Notes: a model not told the origin generated them from the letters alone. DNA of 64,000 bases from BOG-931 sp963781725 (GCA_963781725.1 CAWAGV010000002.1:3782001-3846000); one strand, 5' to 3'. Shown: positions 42,374 through 50,618, counted from the first letter of the stretch. Made by a program: numbers and translations.

Positions 42374-43338
42374 GTGAGGATGTCGTGATCGAGGCCAATG
42401 GCCTCACCAAAAACTATGGTCAAGCCGTCGCGGTCGATCACATATCGTTCGAGGTCGGGCGGGGGGAGATTTTCGGCCTGCTCGGCCCAAACGGTGCGGG
42501 CAAAACGACCACGATCCTCATGCTGCTCGGCCTCACCGACATTTCCGGCGGCGAGGTGCGCGTGCTGGGATTCAATCCGGCGCGCGAGCCGCTTTCGGTG
42601 AAGCGGCGTGTCGGCTACATGCCGGACACTGTCGGCTTCTACGACAACCTGACGGCCGCCGATAACCTTCGCTACACCGCGCGGTTGATCGGCTTCCGGC
42701 TCGCCGAACGCGAAAAACGTATCGCCGACGCGCTCGATCGCGTCGGACTGGCGGAGGTTGCCGAGAAACGCGTTGCCACGTTTTCCCGCGGCATGCGCCA
42801 GCGTCTCGGCCTTGCCGAAATCCTGATGAAAGGCGCACAGATCGCCATCCTCGACGAACCGACCTCCGGTCTCGATCCGCACGCCACCTCGGAGCTTCTT
42901 GGCGTCATCCGCGGCTTCAAGTCCGAAGGCGTTTCGGTGCTGCTGTCGTCACACCTGCTCGAAAGAGTGCAAAGCGTCTGCGATCGGGTCGCGCTGTTCA
43001 ATGCCGGCAAGATTGCGCTGATGGGGTCGGTAGCGGATCTCGGCCGTCAGGTTCTCGGCGGTGGCTATGTCGTCGATATCGAGGCCGATGGCGCCGGGCT
43101 TGCCGAGCGACTCGCGCTCATCCCGGGCGTCAGCGGCGTCGAGAAGACCGGCATCGGCAAATTGCGCCTTCATGCCGACCGTGACGTGCGGCCGGAAGCG
43201 GCTGTGGAAGTCGTTGCCATGCAGGGCCGACTCAAGTTCCTCGGAGTCCAGGATCCGAGTCTTGAGGCGATCTACAACCGCTATTTCGAAGAACAGCCTG
43301 AGCAACCCATGACCGGGGGAGAGCGTAATGCAGCGTGA
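42370..43338 (+). CDS. ABC transporter ATP-binding protein
   Basis: A 322-residue ABC ATPase. Walker A is GPNGAGKTTT near residues 40-49, the ABC signature is FSRGMRQRLGLAE near 140, Walker B is IAILDEPTSGLD near 161, and the switch His lies in LLSSHLLE. The extra C-terminal 100 residues after residue 220 resemble those in NosF-type exporters. It overlaps the NEW3 gene by four bases and the permease gene by eleven bases, giving one tight operon. Confidence 0.95.
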   Translation: MSEDVVIEANGLTKNYGQAVAVDHISFEVGRGEIFGLLGPNGAGKTTTILMLLGLTDISGGEVRVLGFNPAREPLSVKRRVGYMPDTVGFYDNLTAADNLRYTARLIGFRLAEREKRIADALDRVGLAEVAEKRVATFSRGMRQRLGLAEILMKGAQIAILDEPTSGLDPHATSELLGVIRGFKSEGVSVLLSSHLLERVQSVCDRVALFNAGKIALMGSVADLGRQVLGGGYVVDIEADGAGLAERLALIPGVSGVEKTGIGKLRLHADRDVRPEAAVEVVAMQGRLKFLGVQDPSLEAIYNRYFEEQPEQPMTGGERNAA

Positions 43339-44290
43339 AGGCTCCGCTTTTTCCGGTCTCGGCGTGGTCATGCTCAAAGAGCTGTCGGACCACCTGACCA
43401 GCGTGCGCATGCGGGTGCTCGAATGGCTCGTGGTGCTGGTTGCGCTGGCCGCGCTCTATGGCGCCATCCAGCAAATCAAGGACACCACCGCCGAGGATCC
43501 GTTCCTGTTCCTCCGGCTGTTTACGACGTCGCGCGACCCGCTGCCGTCGTTCGTTTCGTTCCTGTCGTTCCTGGTGCCGTTGATGGCGATCGGGCTCGGC
43601 TTCGATTCGGTCAATGGCGAGCACAATCGGCGCACGCTGTCGCGCATCCTTGCCCAGCCGATCTACCGGGATGCGCTGCTGTTCGGAAAGTTCCTCGCCG
43701 GCCTGCTGACGTTGTCGATCAGCATGGTCACGCTCTGGCTGCTGGTCATCGGCCTTGGCCTGTTGCTGATCGGCATTCCGCCTGGCGCCGAGGAGATTGC
43801 CCGTAGCTTCGTCTTCCTGCTGGTGACGATCGTCTATGCCGGGGTCTGGCTCGCACTGGCGTTGCTGTTCTCGATTCTGTTCCGCTCGGCGGCGACGGCT
43901 GCGCTCGTCACCCTCGGCATCTGGCTCCTGGTTACATTCATCTGGCCGGTGCTGGCGGGCGCTATTGCGCAGATCATCATCCCGCCCGATCCGCGATACA
44001 TGGCGCTCGGGTTGCAGACGCCGGGGACCGCGGAGCTTGAACAAATTCTGGCGCGGTTCTCACCATCGACGTTGTTTGCCGAGGTAGTGGTGGCGCTGCT
44101 TGACCCGACGACGCGTGCATTGGGCCCGATCTATCTCAGCCAGCTTCAAGGCGCCGTGCTTGGCGCTCCGCTGCCGCTGGCCTCGAGCATCCTGATCGCA
44201 TGGCCGCAGATAGTGGCCATGATCGCGACCGCGATGATGCTGTTCGTGGCGGGTTACGTGGTATTCCAGCGCCAGGAAGTCAGGGCTTAG
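43328..44290 (+). CDS. ABC-2-type transporter permease
   Basis: A 320-residue membrane protein with six hydrophobic segments: about residues 30-45, 75-97, 125-150, 160-190, 200-222 and 290-312. The N-terminal motif VVMLKELSDHLTSVRMRVLEW is typical of the NosY / ABC-2 permease group. It is the membrane half of the exporter encoded by the upstream ATPase gene. Substrate not known; the NEW3 partner suggests an envelope or secreted product. Confidence 0.93.
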   Translation: MQREGSAFSGLGVVMLKELSDHLTSVRMRVLEWLVVLVALAALYGAIQQIKDTTAEDPFLFLRLFTTSRDPLPSFVSFLSFLVPLMAIGLGFDSVNGEHNRRTLSRILAQPIYRDALLFGKFLAGLLTLSISMVTLWLLVIGLGLLLIGIPPGAEEIARSFVFLLVTIVYAGVWLALALLFSILFRSAATAALVTLGIWLLVTFIWPVLAGAIAQIIIPPDPRYMALGLQTPGTAELEQILARFSPSTLFAEVVVALLDPTTRALGPIYLSQLQGAVLGAPLPLASSILIAWPQIVAMIATAMMLFVAGYVVFQRQEVRA

Positions 44291-44321
44291 GTGGCGTTGC
44301 ACTGTTCGCCGTGACGGTGTG

Positions 44322-44347
44322 GAATCCCTCCCAGTCGGGAGGGATTC
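44322..44347 (+). promoter_or_regulatory. Perfect hairpin over the ribosome-binding site of the acyl-CoA carboxylase gene
   Basis: An 11-base arm GAATCCCTCCC (44322-44332), loop AGTC (44333-44336) and a perfect complementary arm GGGAGGGATTC (44337-44347) end directly before the GTG start at 44348. The second arm contains the only Shine-Dalgarno-like sequence (GGGAGG). Folding would therefore hide the ribosome-binding site. There is no T-run after it, so it is not a normal terminator. A DNA-binding protein could also recognise the palindrome. Confidence 0.7.
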
Positions 44348-45955
44348 GTGTCCGCTATCACAAGCACCGCCGATACCACCTCGAAGGAATTTCAGGCCAA
44401 TCTCGCGGCTATGCGCGGGCTTGTCGCCGAGCTCGAAGCGCGCAGAGCCAAAGCGGGCGAAGGCGGCTCGGCGCAGGCGCGTGAGCGTCACGTCGCGCGC
44501 GGCAAGCTCTTGCCGCGCGACCGGGTCATGACGCTGATCGATCCCGGCTCGCCATTCCTCGAATTGTCGCCGCTCGCCGCGAACGGCATGTATGAGGACG
44601 CCATTCACGGCGCCGGAATTATCACCGGGATCGGCCGCGTGTCGGGCCGCGAATGCGTGATCGTCTGCAACGATTCGACGATCAAGGGCGGCACCTACTA
44701 CCCGATGACGGTCAAAAAGCATCTGCGCGCGCAGGACGTCGCGCGCGAGAACCGCCTGCCGTGCATCTATTTGGTCGATTCCGGCGGCGCCAACCTGCCG
44801 CATCAGACCGAAGTGTTTCCCGACCGCGATCACTTCGGCCGGATTTTCTACAATCAGGCGGCGATGTCGGCGGCCGGCATTCCGCAAATCGCCGTGGTGA
44901 TGGGGTCGTGCACCGCGGGTGGCGCTTATGTGCCGGCGATGTCGGACCAAACGATCATTGTGCGCAATCAAGGCACTATCTTTCTCGGCGGGCCGCCGCT
45001 GGTGAAAGCCGCAACCGGTGAAGTGGTCAGTACCGAGGAACTCGGCGGCGCGGAAGTGCATACCAAAAAGTCCGGCGTTGCCGACTACCTGGCGGAGAAC
45101 GATCGCCATGCGCTTGAACTGTGCCGGCAGATCGTCGCCGGGCTGAACTCGCAGAAAACGATCGGTATTCCGCTCGCCAGGCCGGCCGAGCCAAAATACG
45201 CGGTGGGCGATCTCGATGGTATCGTCCCGGCCGATCTTAAAAAACAATACGATGTGCGCGAGGTGATCGCGCGATTGGTCGACGGCTCGGAATTCGACGA
45301 GTTCAAGGCGCTTTACGGAACGACCCTCGTCACCGGCTTTGCGCACATTCAGGGAATCCCGGTCGGAATCCTCGGCAACAACGGGATTTTGTTTTCACAG
45401 AGCGCATTGAAAGCTGCGCATTTCATCGAGCTGTGCTGCCAGCGCAGCGTGCCATTGCTGTTCCTGCAAAATATCGTCGGCTTTATCGTCGGCCGCGACT
45501 ACGAGGCCGGCGGTATTGCCAAGGACGGCGCCAAGATGGTGACGGCCGTCGCCTGCGCCCAAGTGCCGAAAATCACGATCGTGATCGGCGGCTCTTACGG
45601 CGCCGGCAATTACGGCATGTGCGGCCGCGCTTACGGCCCGCGCTTCCTGTTCACGTGGCCAAACGCGCGCATCTCGGTGATGGGCGGCGAGCAGGCCGCA
45701 AGTGTTTTGGCCACGGTGCGACGCGATAATATCGAAGCCTCCGGCAAGGCCTGGTCGGAAGTCGAGGAAGAGGAATTCAAGCAGCCGATCCGCGAACAAT
45801 ACGAAACCGAGGGTAACCCGTATTATGCGACGGCGCGACTTTGGGATGACGGCATTATCACGCCCGCCGAAACCCGCCGCGTGCTCGCGCTATGTTTTTC
45901 GGTGGCGCTGAATGCGCCAATCCCGGAAACGAAATTCGGCGTATTCAGAATGTGA
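44348..45955 (+). CDS. mccB: Acyl-CoA carboxylase beta subunit, probable methylcrotonoyl-CoA carboxylase
   Basis: A 535-residue carboxyltransferase subunit. Typical features are LLPRDRVMTLIDPGSPFLE near residue 55, the oxyanion-hole segment VMGSCTAGGAYVPAMSDQT near 186-204, and SYGAGNYGMCGRAYGPRFLF with NARISVMGGEQAAS near 415-450, which fit the methylcrotonoyl-CoA carboxylase group (leucine degradation). Geranyl-CoA carboxylase is a close alternative. The start is GTG 44348, immediately after a perfect hairpin that covers its ribosome-binding site. The biotin-carrying alpha subunit expected for the enzyme is not next to it in this window. Confidence 0.9.
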   Translation: MSAITSTADTTSKEFQANLAAMRGLVAELEARRAKAGEGGSAQARERHVARGKLLPRDRVMTLIDPGSPFLELSPLAANGMYEDAIHGAGIITGIGRVSGRECVIVCNDSTIKGGTYYPMTVKKHLRAQDVARENRLPCIYLVDSGGANLPHQTEVFPDRDHFGRIFYNQAAMSAAGIPQIAVVMGSCTAGGAYVPAMSDQTIIVRNQGTIFLGGPPLVKAATGEVVSTEELGGAEVHTKKSGVADYLAENDRHALELCRQIVAGLNSQKTIGIPLARPAEPKYAVGDLDGIVPADLKKQYDVREVIARLVDGSEFDEFKALYGTTLVTGFAHIQGIPVGILGNNGILFSQSALKAAHFIELCCQRSVPLLFLQNIVGFIVGRDYEAGGIAKDGAKMVTAVACAQVPKITIVIGGSYGAGNYGMCGRAYGPRFLFTWPNARISVMGGEQAASVLATVRRDNIEASGKAWSEVEEEEFKQPIREQYETEGNPYYATARLWDDGIITPAETRRVLALCFSVALNAPIPETKFGVFRM

Positions 45956-46020
45956 CAACACGGTCGGGAGACTGCGCCCGCGCGTTGCTGATTACTGCGT
46001 CTTTGCGCGGTTTTGTGTTG

Positions 46021-47229
46021 TCAGCAGTGCCAGCAAAGCGGCGCCACCGACAGCCCAGCATGCTGCGGGCGCCCAATGTACAAGGGATGCCAGAGTCGGG
46101 GCGTTAAGCGCGCAGTCGCCGCTATGGTCATGCGCGCGAATGTGGCGATGGCGAGAGTTGAGAACAGTATGCCGGTGGTTTTGCCTTCGGCGCCGGTATA
46201 GCCAATCGCCAAAGCTGTGGCGAACGCGCTCATCAGGATGCAGCCCCACGCAGCACCGGCGACGAGTTGCGCCGTTACCGCAAGTTCCAGGGTGCTCGCA
46301 GATTCCATGACGATGATAGCGGCCGCTCCAATGATGCCGGCGATGCCCATGACCGGCACGCCGCCGAAGCGCTTGGTGATCAAACTTGCCGGAAACATGC
46401 CGATACTGAAGCCAATCCAGAACACCGGCATCAACGTGCGGAGGTCGCCGCCGAACTTCTTGAACACCGGCGCGCTGTTGAAGAAAAAGTGCAGTTGAAA
46501 CCCGGTCGCAAGAGCAATCGACGCCAATGCGAAGACCACAATTCGTGCGTTTGTTTTCCGGCTGGTTGTCGGCGGCGGTTCGCTGAGAGGCGGCGCCTGC
46601 TTGACGAGCGACCGCTCGACCTTGGCAAGCGCAAAGCTGGCCAGCACGAGCGTGACGCTGGCAATGATGAAAGGCAGGCGCGGATCTCGTCCCGCGAGTG
46701 CAGTGGATAAATAGGGCGATACGGCGCCGGCCACACCAAGGCCGAGCATGGCGAGGCTGGTGAGGTAGGGAATTGCCGGGCGCGCGGCATATTTGCCGAG
46801 CAGCATCAGCGGCGGTGCCCGCAACGCGGACGAGGTGATCGCCCAGGTGATTGTCAGCATGAGAAACACGGTCGCACCGAGTTGTGCACCGGCGACGAAG
46901 GGCAGGGCCACGAATGCGATACAACTCAGCAGCGTGATTACCGAGACCCAATGACCAAGCCTGCCTACCAGACGCGACACCTTGTCTGCCGCCATGCCCA
47001 TGGCGAAGTCGGTGACCGTGAAAATGGCCTGATCCAGCATCAGGATGAAAATCACGGCGCTGGCGGCAATGCCCACGGAGGCTGCGAGTTTTGGCAGATA
47101 AATGGCATAGACAGTCCAGCCAAGCGTGAAGATGAACTCCAGCGCGGCGAGATAGATACCGACGGCCTGCGGAATTTTGCGCACCGGTCTATATTGCCAT
47201 GCTCTTATCGGGATGTCGCTCGCCGCCAC
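46021..47229 (-). CDS. Major facilitator superfamily transporter with probable C-terminal frameshift
   Basis: A 402-residue reading frame with about eleven transmembrane segments and the MFS loop patterns GMAADKVSRLVGRLGHW (after TM2) and a central Lys/Arg-rich break at about residue 200. The last 37 residues of this frame (after FARMTIAAT) are not hydrophobic. The adjacent minus-strand frame ending at 45992 instead gives ASLVHWAPAACWAVGGAALL, which looks like the missing last helix. A one-base loss in GCGGCG near 46108-46113 would explain it; the unbroken gene would span 45992-47229. Either a true frameshift or a sequencing error. GTG start at 47229, with another GTG at 47184. Confidence 0.75.
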   Translation of the reverse strand: MAASDIPIRAWQYRPVRKIPQAVGIYLAALEFIFTLGWTVYAIYLPKLAASVGIAASAVIFILMLDQAIFTVTDFAMGMAADKVSRLVGRLGHWVSVITLLSCIAFVALPFVAGAQLGATVFLMLTITWAITSSALRAPPLMLLGKYAARPAIPYLTSLAMLGLGVAGAVSPYLSTALAGRDPRLPFIIASVTLVLASFALAKVERSLVKQAPPLSEPPPTTSRKTNARIVVFALASIALATGFQLHFFFNSAPVFKKFGGDLRTLMPVFWIGFSIGMFPASLITKRFGGVPVMGIAGIIGAAAIIVMESASTLELAVTAQLVAGAAWGCILMSAFATALAIGYTGAEGKTTGILFSTLAIATFARMTIAATARLTPRLWHPLYIGRPQHAGLSVAPLCWHC

Positions 47230-47249
47230 GGCCAGTCAGGAGTGTCGCC

Positions 47250-47675
47250 ATGTCCAAAACAATCGAACACTGCCATTGGCCGGACGCGCCGGACATGTGG
47301 ATGCCGTACGCCCCGGCCATAAAGGTCAAAGGCGGCACCACGGTCTATCTCGCGGGCGTCACCGCCGCGCCGGTCTATCATCATCACCCGCACCGGCCCG
47401 AGGAGTTTGACTCGATGCCGCGCGACATGGCCGGACAGGCGCGCGCGGCACTGGAAAATCTTAAACGAGGCCTGGAAGCTGTGGGGGCGACCTTCGCCGA
47501 CGTCGTCACCGCAGATCGCTTTGTCACCGATCTCACCGATCAGGATGCCCTCAATCGTGCGTGGGGCGAGTATTTTCGCGATACCAAACCGGCGACCACG
47601 ACGGTACAGGTGGTTCGTCTCGCCACCGATCCGCGCTGTTTGGTCGAGATCAACGCTGTTGCTGTTATTGATTGA
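47250..47675 (+). CDS. RidA-family (Rid/YjgF/UK114) protein
   Basis: A 141-residue enamine/imine deaminase-fold protein. From ATG 47250, following CAGGAGTGTCG, the order of blocks is GGTTVYLAGVTAAPV, QARAALENLKRGLEAVGATFAD and VVRLATDPRCLVEINAVAV, which end the trimer-forming fold. The expected Arg in the C-terminal block is present in TDPRCLVEI. The next gene is a short-chain dehydrogenase 11 bases later; together with a divergent transporter they may form a small catabolic unit, which is inference. Confidence 0.9.
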   Translation: MSKTIEHCHWPDAPDMWMPYAPAIKVKGGTTVYLAGVTAAPVYHHHPHRPEEFDSMPRDMAGQARAALENLKRGLEAVGATFADVVTADRFVTDLTDQDALNRAWGEYFRDTKPATTTVQVVRLATDPRCLVEINAVAVID

Positions 47676-47686
47676 AAGGCCATCAC

Positions 47687-48385
47687 ATGCCGCTTGAGTA
47701 CAAGAATGCACTGGTCGTCGGCGCCGGCTCGGGTTTGAGCGCATCGCTGGCGCGGATCTTCGCAAAGTCCGGGATGAAGGTTGCGATCGCCGCGCGCCGC
47801 CTGGACAATCTGGCTGCGCTGGCACGGGAGGTCGGCGGCAAAGCCTTCACCTGCGACGCTTCCGAACGGAAGCAGGTTACAAAACTTTTCAGCGACGTGG
47901 AGGCAGAGCATGGCACGCCCGACGTCGTCGTCTACAACGCGAGCTATCGCACCCGTGGGCCGTTTGTGGAGCTTGATCCGGTCGAGGTCGAAAGGTCGCT
48001 TGCGGTAACCGCTTTTGGCGCCTTCCTGGTCGCACAAGAAGCGGCAAAGCGCATGGTGCCGAAATCCCACGGTGCGATCATGCTTACAGGTGCATCTGCG
48101 GGTGTGAAGGGCTATCCACAGTCTGCGCCGTTCGCCATGGGCAAGTTCGCGCTGCGCGGAATGGCGCAGAGCATGGCGCGTGAGCTTTCGCCGCAGGGCA
48201 TTCATGTCGTCCACGTCGTCGTCGATGGCGGCATTCGCAGCGCGCGCCGTGTCGAGGCATCGGACAAGCCCGACAGCCTGCTTGATCCGGACGCCATTGC
48301 GCAGAGCTATCTCGATCTGCTGCGGCAAAATCGCAGCGCATGGTCCTGGGAGATCGAGGTGCGGCCGTGGGTCGAAAAGTTTTGA
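47687..48385 (+). CDS. Short-chain dehydrogenase/reductase (SDR)
   Basis: A 232-residue Rossmann-fold oxidoreductase. The cofactor motif appears as VVGAGSGLSASLA near residues 10-22 and VVVYNASYRT near 80-89 stands for the usual NNAG. A classical SDR has Ser then Tyr-x3-Lys; here the sequence reads TGASAGVKGYPQSAPFAMGK where the region that normally holds Y-x3-K is FAMGK, so the catalytic Tyr may be replaced by Phe. Start is ATG 47687. It follows RidA. Substrate is not known; check of the active-site alignment would tell if it is active. Confidence 0.88.
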   Translation: MPLEYKNALVVGAGSGLSASLARIFAKSGMKVAIAARRLDNLAALAREVGGKAFTCDASERKQVTKLFSDVEAEHGTPDVVVYNASYRTRGPFVELDPVEVERSLAVTAFGAFLVAQEAAKRMVPKSHGAIMLTGASAGVKGYPQSAPFAMGKFALRGMAQSMARELSPQGIHVVHVVVDGGIRSARRVEASDKPDSLLDPDAIAQSYLDLLRQNRSAWSWEIEVRPWVEKF

Positions 48386-48452
48386 ACGATTCAAAAAGGC
48401 CCTGTGTCGAGAAGCTTTGAGTTTTGCGCGGCAACTCGACTATAGTCGCGTC

Positions 48453-49013
48453 ATGCCGGGATTCTTGACTAAAACCGCAATAGTTATGTTGGCTCTTATC
48501 GCCACGACATGCGCCGACGCGCAGACACGGCGCCATCGTGCGCCGCGTGAGACCGAGAGTGCGGCGCCGGCGGCACCGGCCGTGCCAACCGACAAACGCG
48601 ACAGGGTTGTGCAGATGCCGGGCGCCTTTAATGGCAAGCCATATTGGCTGGCGCTGGCGCAATGTGGCGGCACTTATTTCAAGCTGAATACGTTCTATGC
48701 CGATGCCGCGGCGCACGCTCGTGTCATCAAGCCTGACCCCAAGGCGACCGCCGAATACACCAGGGATCTGAAGGACGCGATCAGAATTGCGACGATCTAT
48801 TTCGACGCCACTGAGCGCTTCCTGATGAATGACCGTGGCATCGAGCGGGTGGACGCCGTGATCGCCTACGATCCGCAGTCACGTGCAGCGGGCGACCGGT
48901 TGAAGACCGTCGAAGCTGCGCAGGCTGCGGCGCAGGCATGCCCTGTGCTCTACAAAGCCTGCCAGGGGGCGTTCCCCAAGGCGTGCAGCGAGGTCTTGCC
49001 GCCGACCAGTTGA
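48453..49013 (+). CDS. Exported protein of unknown function
   Basis: A 186-residue protein with an N-terminal signal sequence (MLALIATTCADAQ) and a mature helical domain. From ATG 48453; the open frame extends to 48180 inside the SDR gene, which I discard. The middle part reads KPYWLALAQCGGTYFKLN, with three Cys in the last 35 residues (QACPVLYKACQGAFPKACSE). Spacing suggests disulfides, but no family was recognised. It is followed after 41 bases by a second exported protein with a c-type haem motif. Confidence 0.8.
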   Translation: MPGFLTKTAIVMLALIATTCADAQTRRHRAPRETESAAPAAPAVPTDKRDRVVQMPGAFNGKPYWLALAQCGGTYFKLNTFYADAAAHARVIKPDPKATAEYTRDLKDAIRIATIYFDATERFLMNDRGIERVDAVIAYDPQSRAAGDRLKTVEAAQAAAQACPVLYKACQGAFPKACSEVLPPTS

Positions 49014-49054
49014 TACAGCGGGGCGTTGATGAAGCGCCAATACAGGAGACGTGT

Positions 49055-49519
49055 ATGAAATTGAGTTTTGCAGCCCTGATTGTGTCGGTGTTGCTCACGG
49101 CAGGGACCGCGACCGCGCAGGACGCAGCAAAATCGACAACAGAAGCGGCCAGCCAGCCGGAGCCCCCGGGCCTCGGTGAAATCATGACGCTGCAACAGCT
49201 TCGCCACCTCAAGCTCTGGTTCGCCGGCCACGGCGGCAACTGGCCGCTGGCCGACTATGAGCTCGATGAGCTGGGCGAGGGCTTTGATGATGTCAGCAAG
49301 ATCGTTGGCGGCGACACCGTCGACAAACAGGTCGGCGCCCCGATGAAAGCGTTGGAGAAGGCGGTTGAGGACAAGAACCGTGCGGCATTCGATACCGCCT
49401 TCGATCAGCTGAGCGCGGGATGCAATAGCTGCCATCGTTCGCTGGATCGCAAATTCATCGTCATCCAGCGACCGACGTCGCTGCCTTACAGCAATCAGAA
49501 TTTCGCGCCGCAGAAATAG
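49055..49519 (+). CDS. Exported protein with C-terminal CxxCH haem-binding motif
   Basis: A 154-residue periplasmic protein. ATG 49055 (ribosome-binding site ACAGGAGAC) begins a signal peptide that ends near ATAQDAAKS. One CNSCH motif occurs near residues 129-133 in LSAGCNSCHRSLDRKF, after a mostly helical stretch. A single CxxCH near the C-terminus after long helices is the pattern of cytochrome c'-type four-helix proteins. It could bind haem in the periplasm. Length is usual for that group. Function is not known; the upstream exported gene may belong to the same unit. Confidence 0.83.
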   Translation: MKLSFAALIVSVLLTAGTATAQDAAKSTTEAASQPEPPGLGEIMTLQQLRHLKLWFAGHGGNWPLADYELDELGEGFDDVSKIVGGDTVDKQVGAPMKALEKAVEDKNRAAFDTAFDQLSAGCNSCHRSLDRKFIVIQRPTSLPYSNQNFAPQK

Positions 49520-49535
49520 TCTCCGCGCCGTCTGA

Positions 49536-50219
49536 TCATAACGCCCTGTAGATCCGCTCGTCGTAGAGCGCGCCGGCGATTGGCGTCAGCTTGGCGCGGA
49601 ATTCTCGGGTGTGTGCCGCCGTGGCGTGGCCATCAATCGCTTTCCGATTGGTCCATGCTTCCAGCACCGAGAAGTGATTGCCGCGGTTTGCCTGCTGCAG
49701 CACCTCGTAGCTGATATTGCCGGGATCGGCCGCGGTGTCGCTGCTCATCGCCTTGAGTGCCGCCATGCAGTCGTCCTTGCCCGGCGGAATGACGTCGACG
49801 TGGGTGACGACGTAGAGCGCGCCGCTCTGGCTTTCATTCTTGCCTTGCGCGACATAGAGCGCGGTATTGATGCGCTCGTCGTAAGGTGCGGCCTGATTGA
49901 CCTTGAACTTTTCCCGGAACTCCGAGGTGGCAAGGGATTGACTGTGGGAGTCGAACGCTGCCTTGTCGCGCCACGCCTCGACGATTGCGAAACGGTTAGG
50001 CCGCTCAAACTCCTGCAAAACCTCCTCCCGGAGGTTGCCATCCTGATGGACGCTGGCGTCGTGGTATTTTTTTAGCAAGGCAATTGCGGGTGCCACCGCC
50101 GTGGGCACGACTTCAACATAGGTTACGACGTAGGCGGCATTGGTCTGTGCGTGGGCAAATTGTACTTGCAGCGCCGCCGCGATGACTGCTCCGATCGCAA
50201 GCTGAAAAAATAGGCGCAC
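49536..50219 (-). CDS. Exported protein with two ABM (antibiotic biosynthesis monooxygenase-like) domains
   Basis: A 227-residue protein. A signal sequence ends near QFAHAQTNAA. Two ferredoxin-like ABM domains are arranged in tandem: about residues 28-115 (AYVVTYVEVVPTAVAPAI, then FAIVEAWRDKAAFDSHSQS) and about 130-222 (YVVTHVDVIPPGKDDCMAAL, then FSVLEAWTNRKAIDGHAT). Such domains act as monooxygenases or as dimerising modules, and exported double-ABM forms are less usual. GTG start at 50219. It converges on the CxxCH gene. Confidence 0.85.
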   Translation of the reverse strand: MRLFFQLAIGAVIAAALQVQFAHAQTNAAYVVTYVEVVPTAVAPAIALLKKYHDASVHQDGNLREEVLQEFERPNRFAIVEAWRDKAAFDSHSQSLATSEFREKFKVNQAAPYDERINTALYVAQGKNESQSGALYVVTHVDVIPPGKDDCMAALKAMSSDTAADPGNISYEVLQQANRGNHFSVLEAWTNRKAIDGHATAAHTREFRAKLTPIAGALYDERIYRAL

Positions 50220-50375
50220 GAATTCCTCCCCGCTCGTTTTGCCGCAAAGGGTAATGGTGCGGTTCGGGCCGCGTCAACGCGCCACTCGGGGTCCTATTGG
50301 CCACACCGTCGGCACATTTGGCTCCAACATCTCCTACGGTGAGTGGCCGACGAGTTCCAAACAGGAGGCTCGACA

Positions 50376-50618
50376 ATGACCTTTCGTGTTTATTCCGGCC
50401 CCCGCGGCTCGGAAACGATTTCGCCGCTGGACAAGGATCATCAGCTCTACAAGGAGTTTGCCGTCCTTGATGAGGCGATGAGTTGGGCGCGGCACGTCAA
50501 CAGGAGTGGCCGTACTGCGCTGCTGATCGAGGGTGACGATGGGACCCAACTGACCAAGCAGCAGATCGCCACCGCGTTAAAGAACCCAGAGAGCGGCGAT
50601 CGCGACCACGCGGCCTAG
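50376..50618 (+). CDS. Small conserved-type protein of 80 residues
   Basis: An 80-residue soluble protein from ATG 50376 behind ACAGGAGGCT, an unusually good ribosome-binding site. The sequence TFRVYSGPRGSETISPLDKD and FAVLDEAMSWARHVN suggests a compact alpha/beta fold. It is polar with no signal or membrane part. No family was recognised with certainty; similar short proteins exist in bradyrhizobia as hypotheticals. Flanked by a 156-base region upstream and about 200 bases downstream. Confidence 0.8.
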   Translation: MTFRVYSGPRGSETISPLDKDHQLYKEFAVLDEAMSWARHVNRSGRTALLIEGDDGTQLTKQQIATALKNPESGDRDHAA

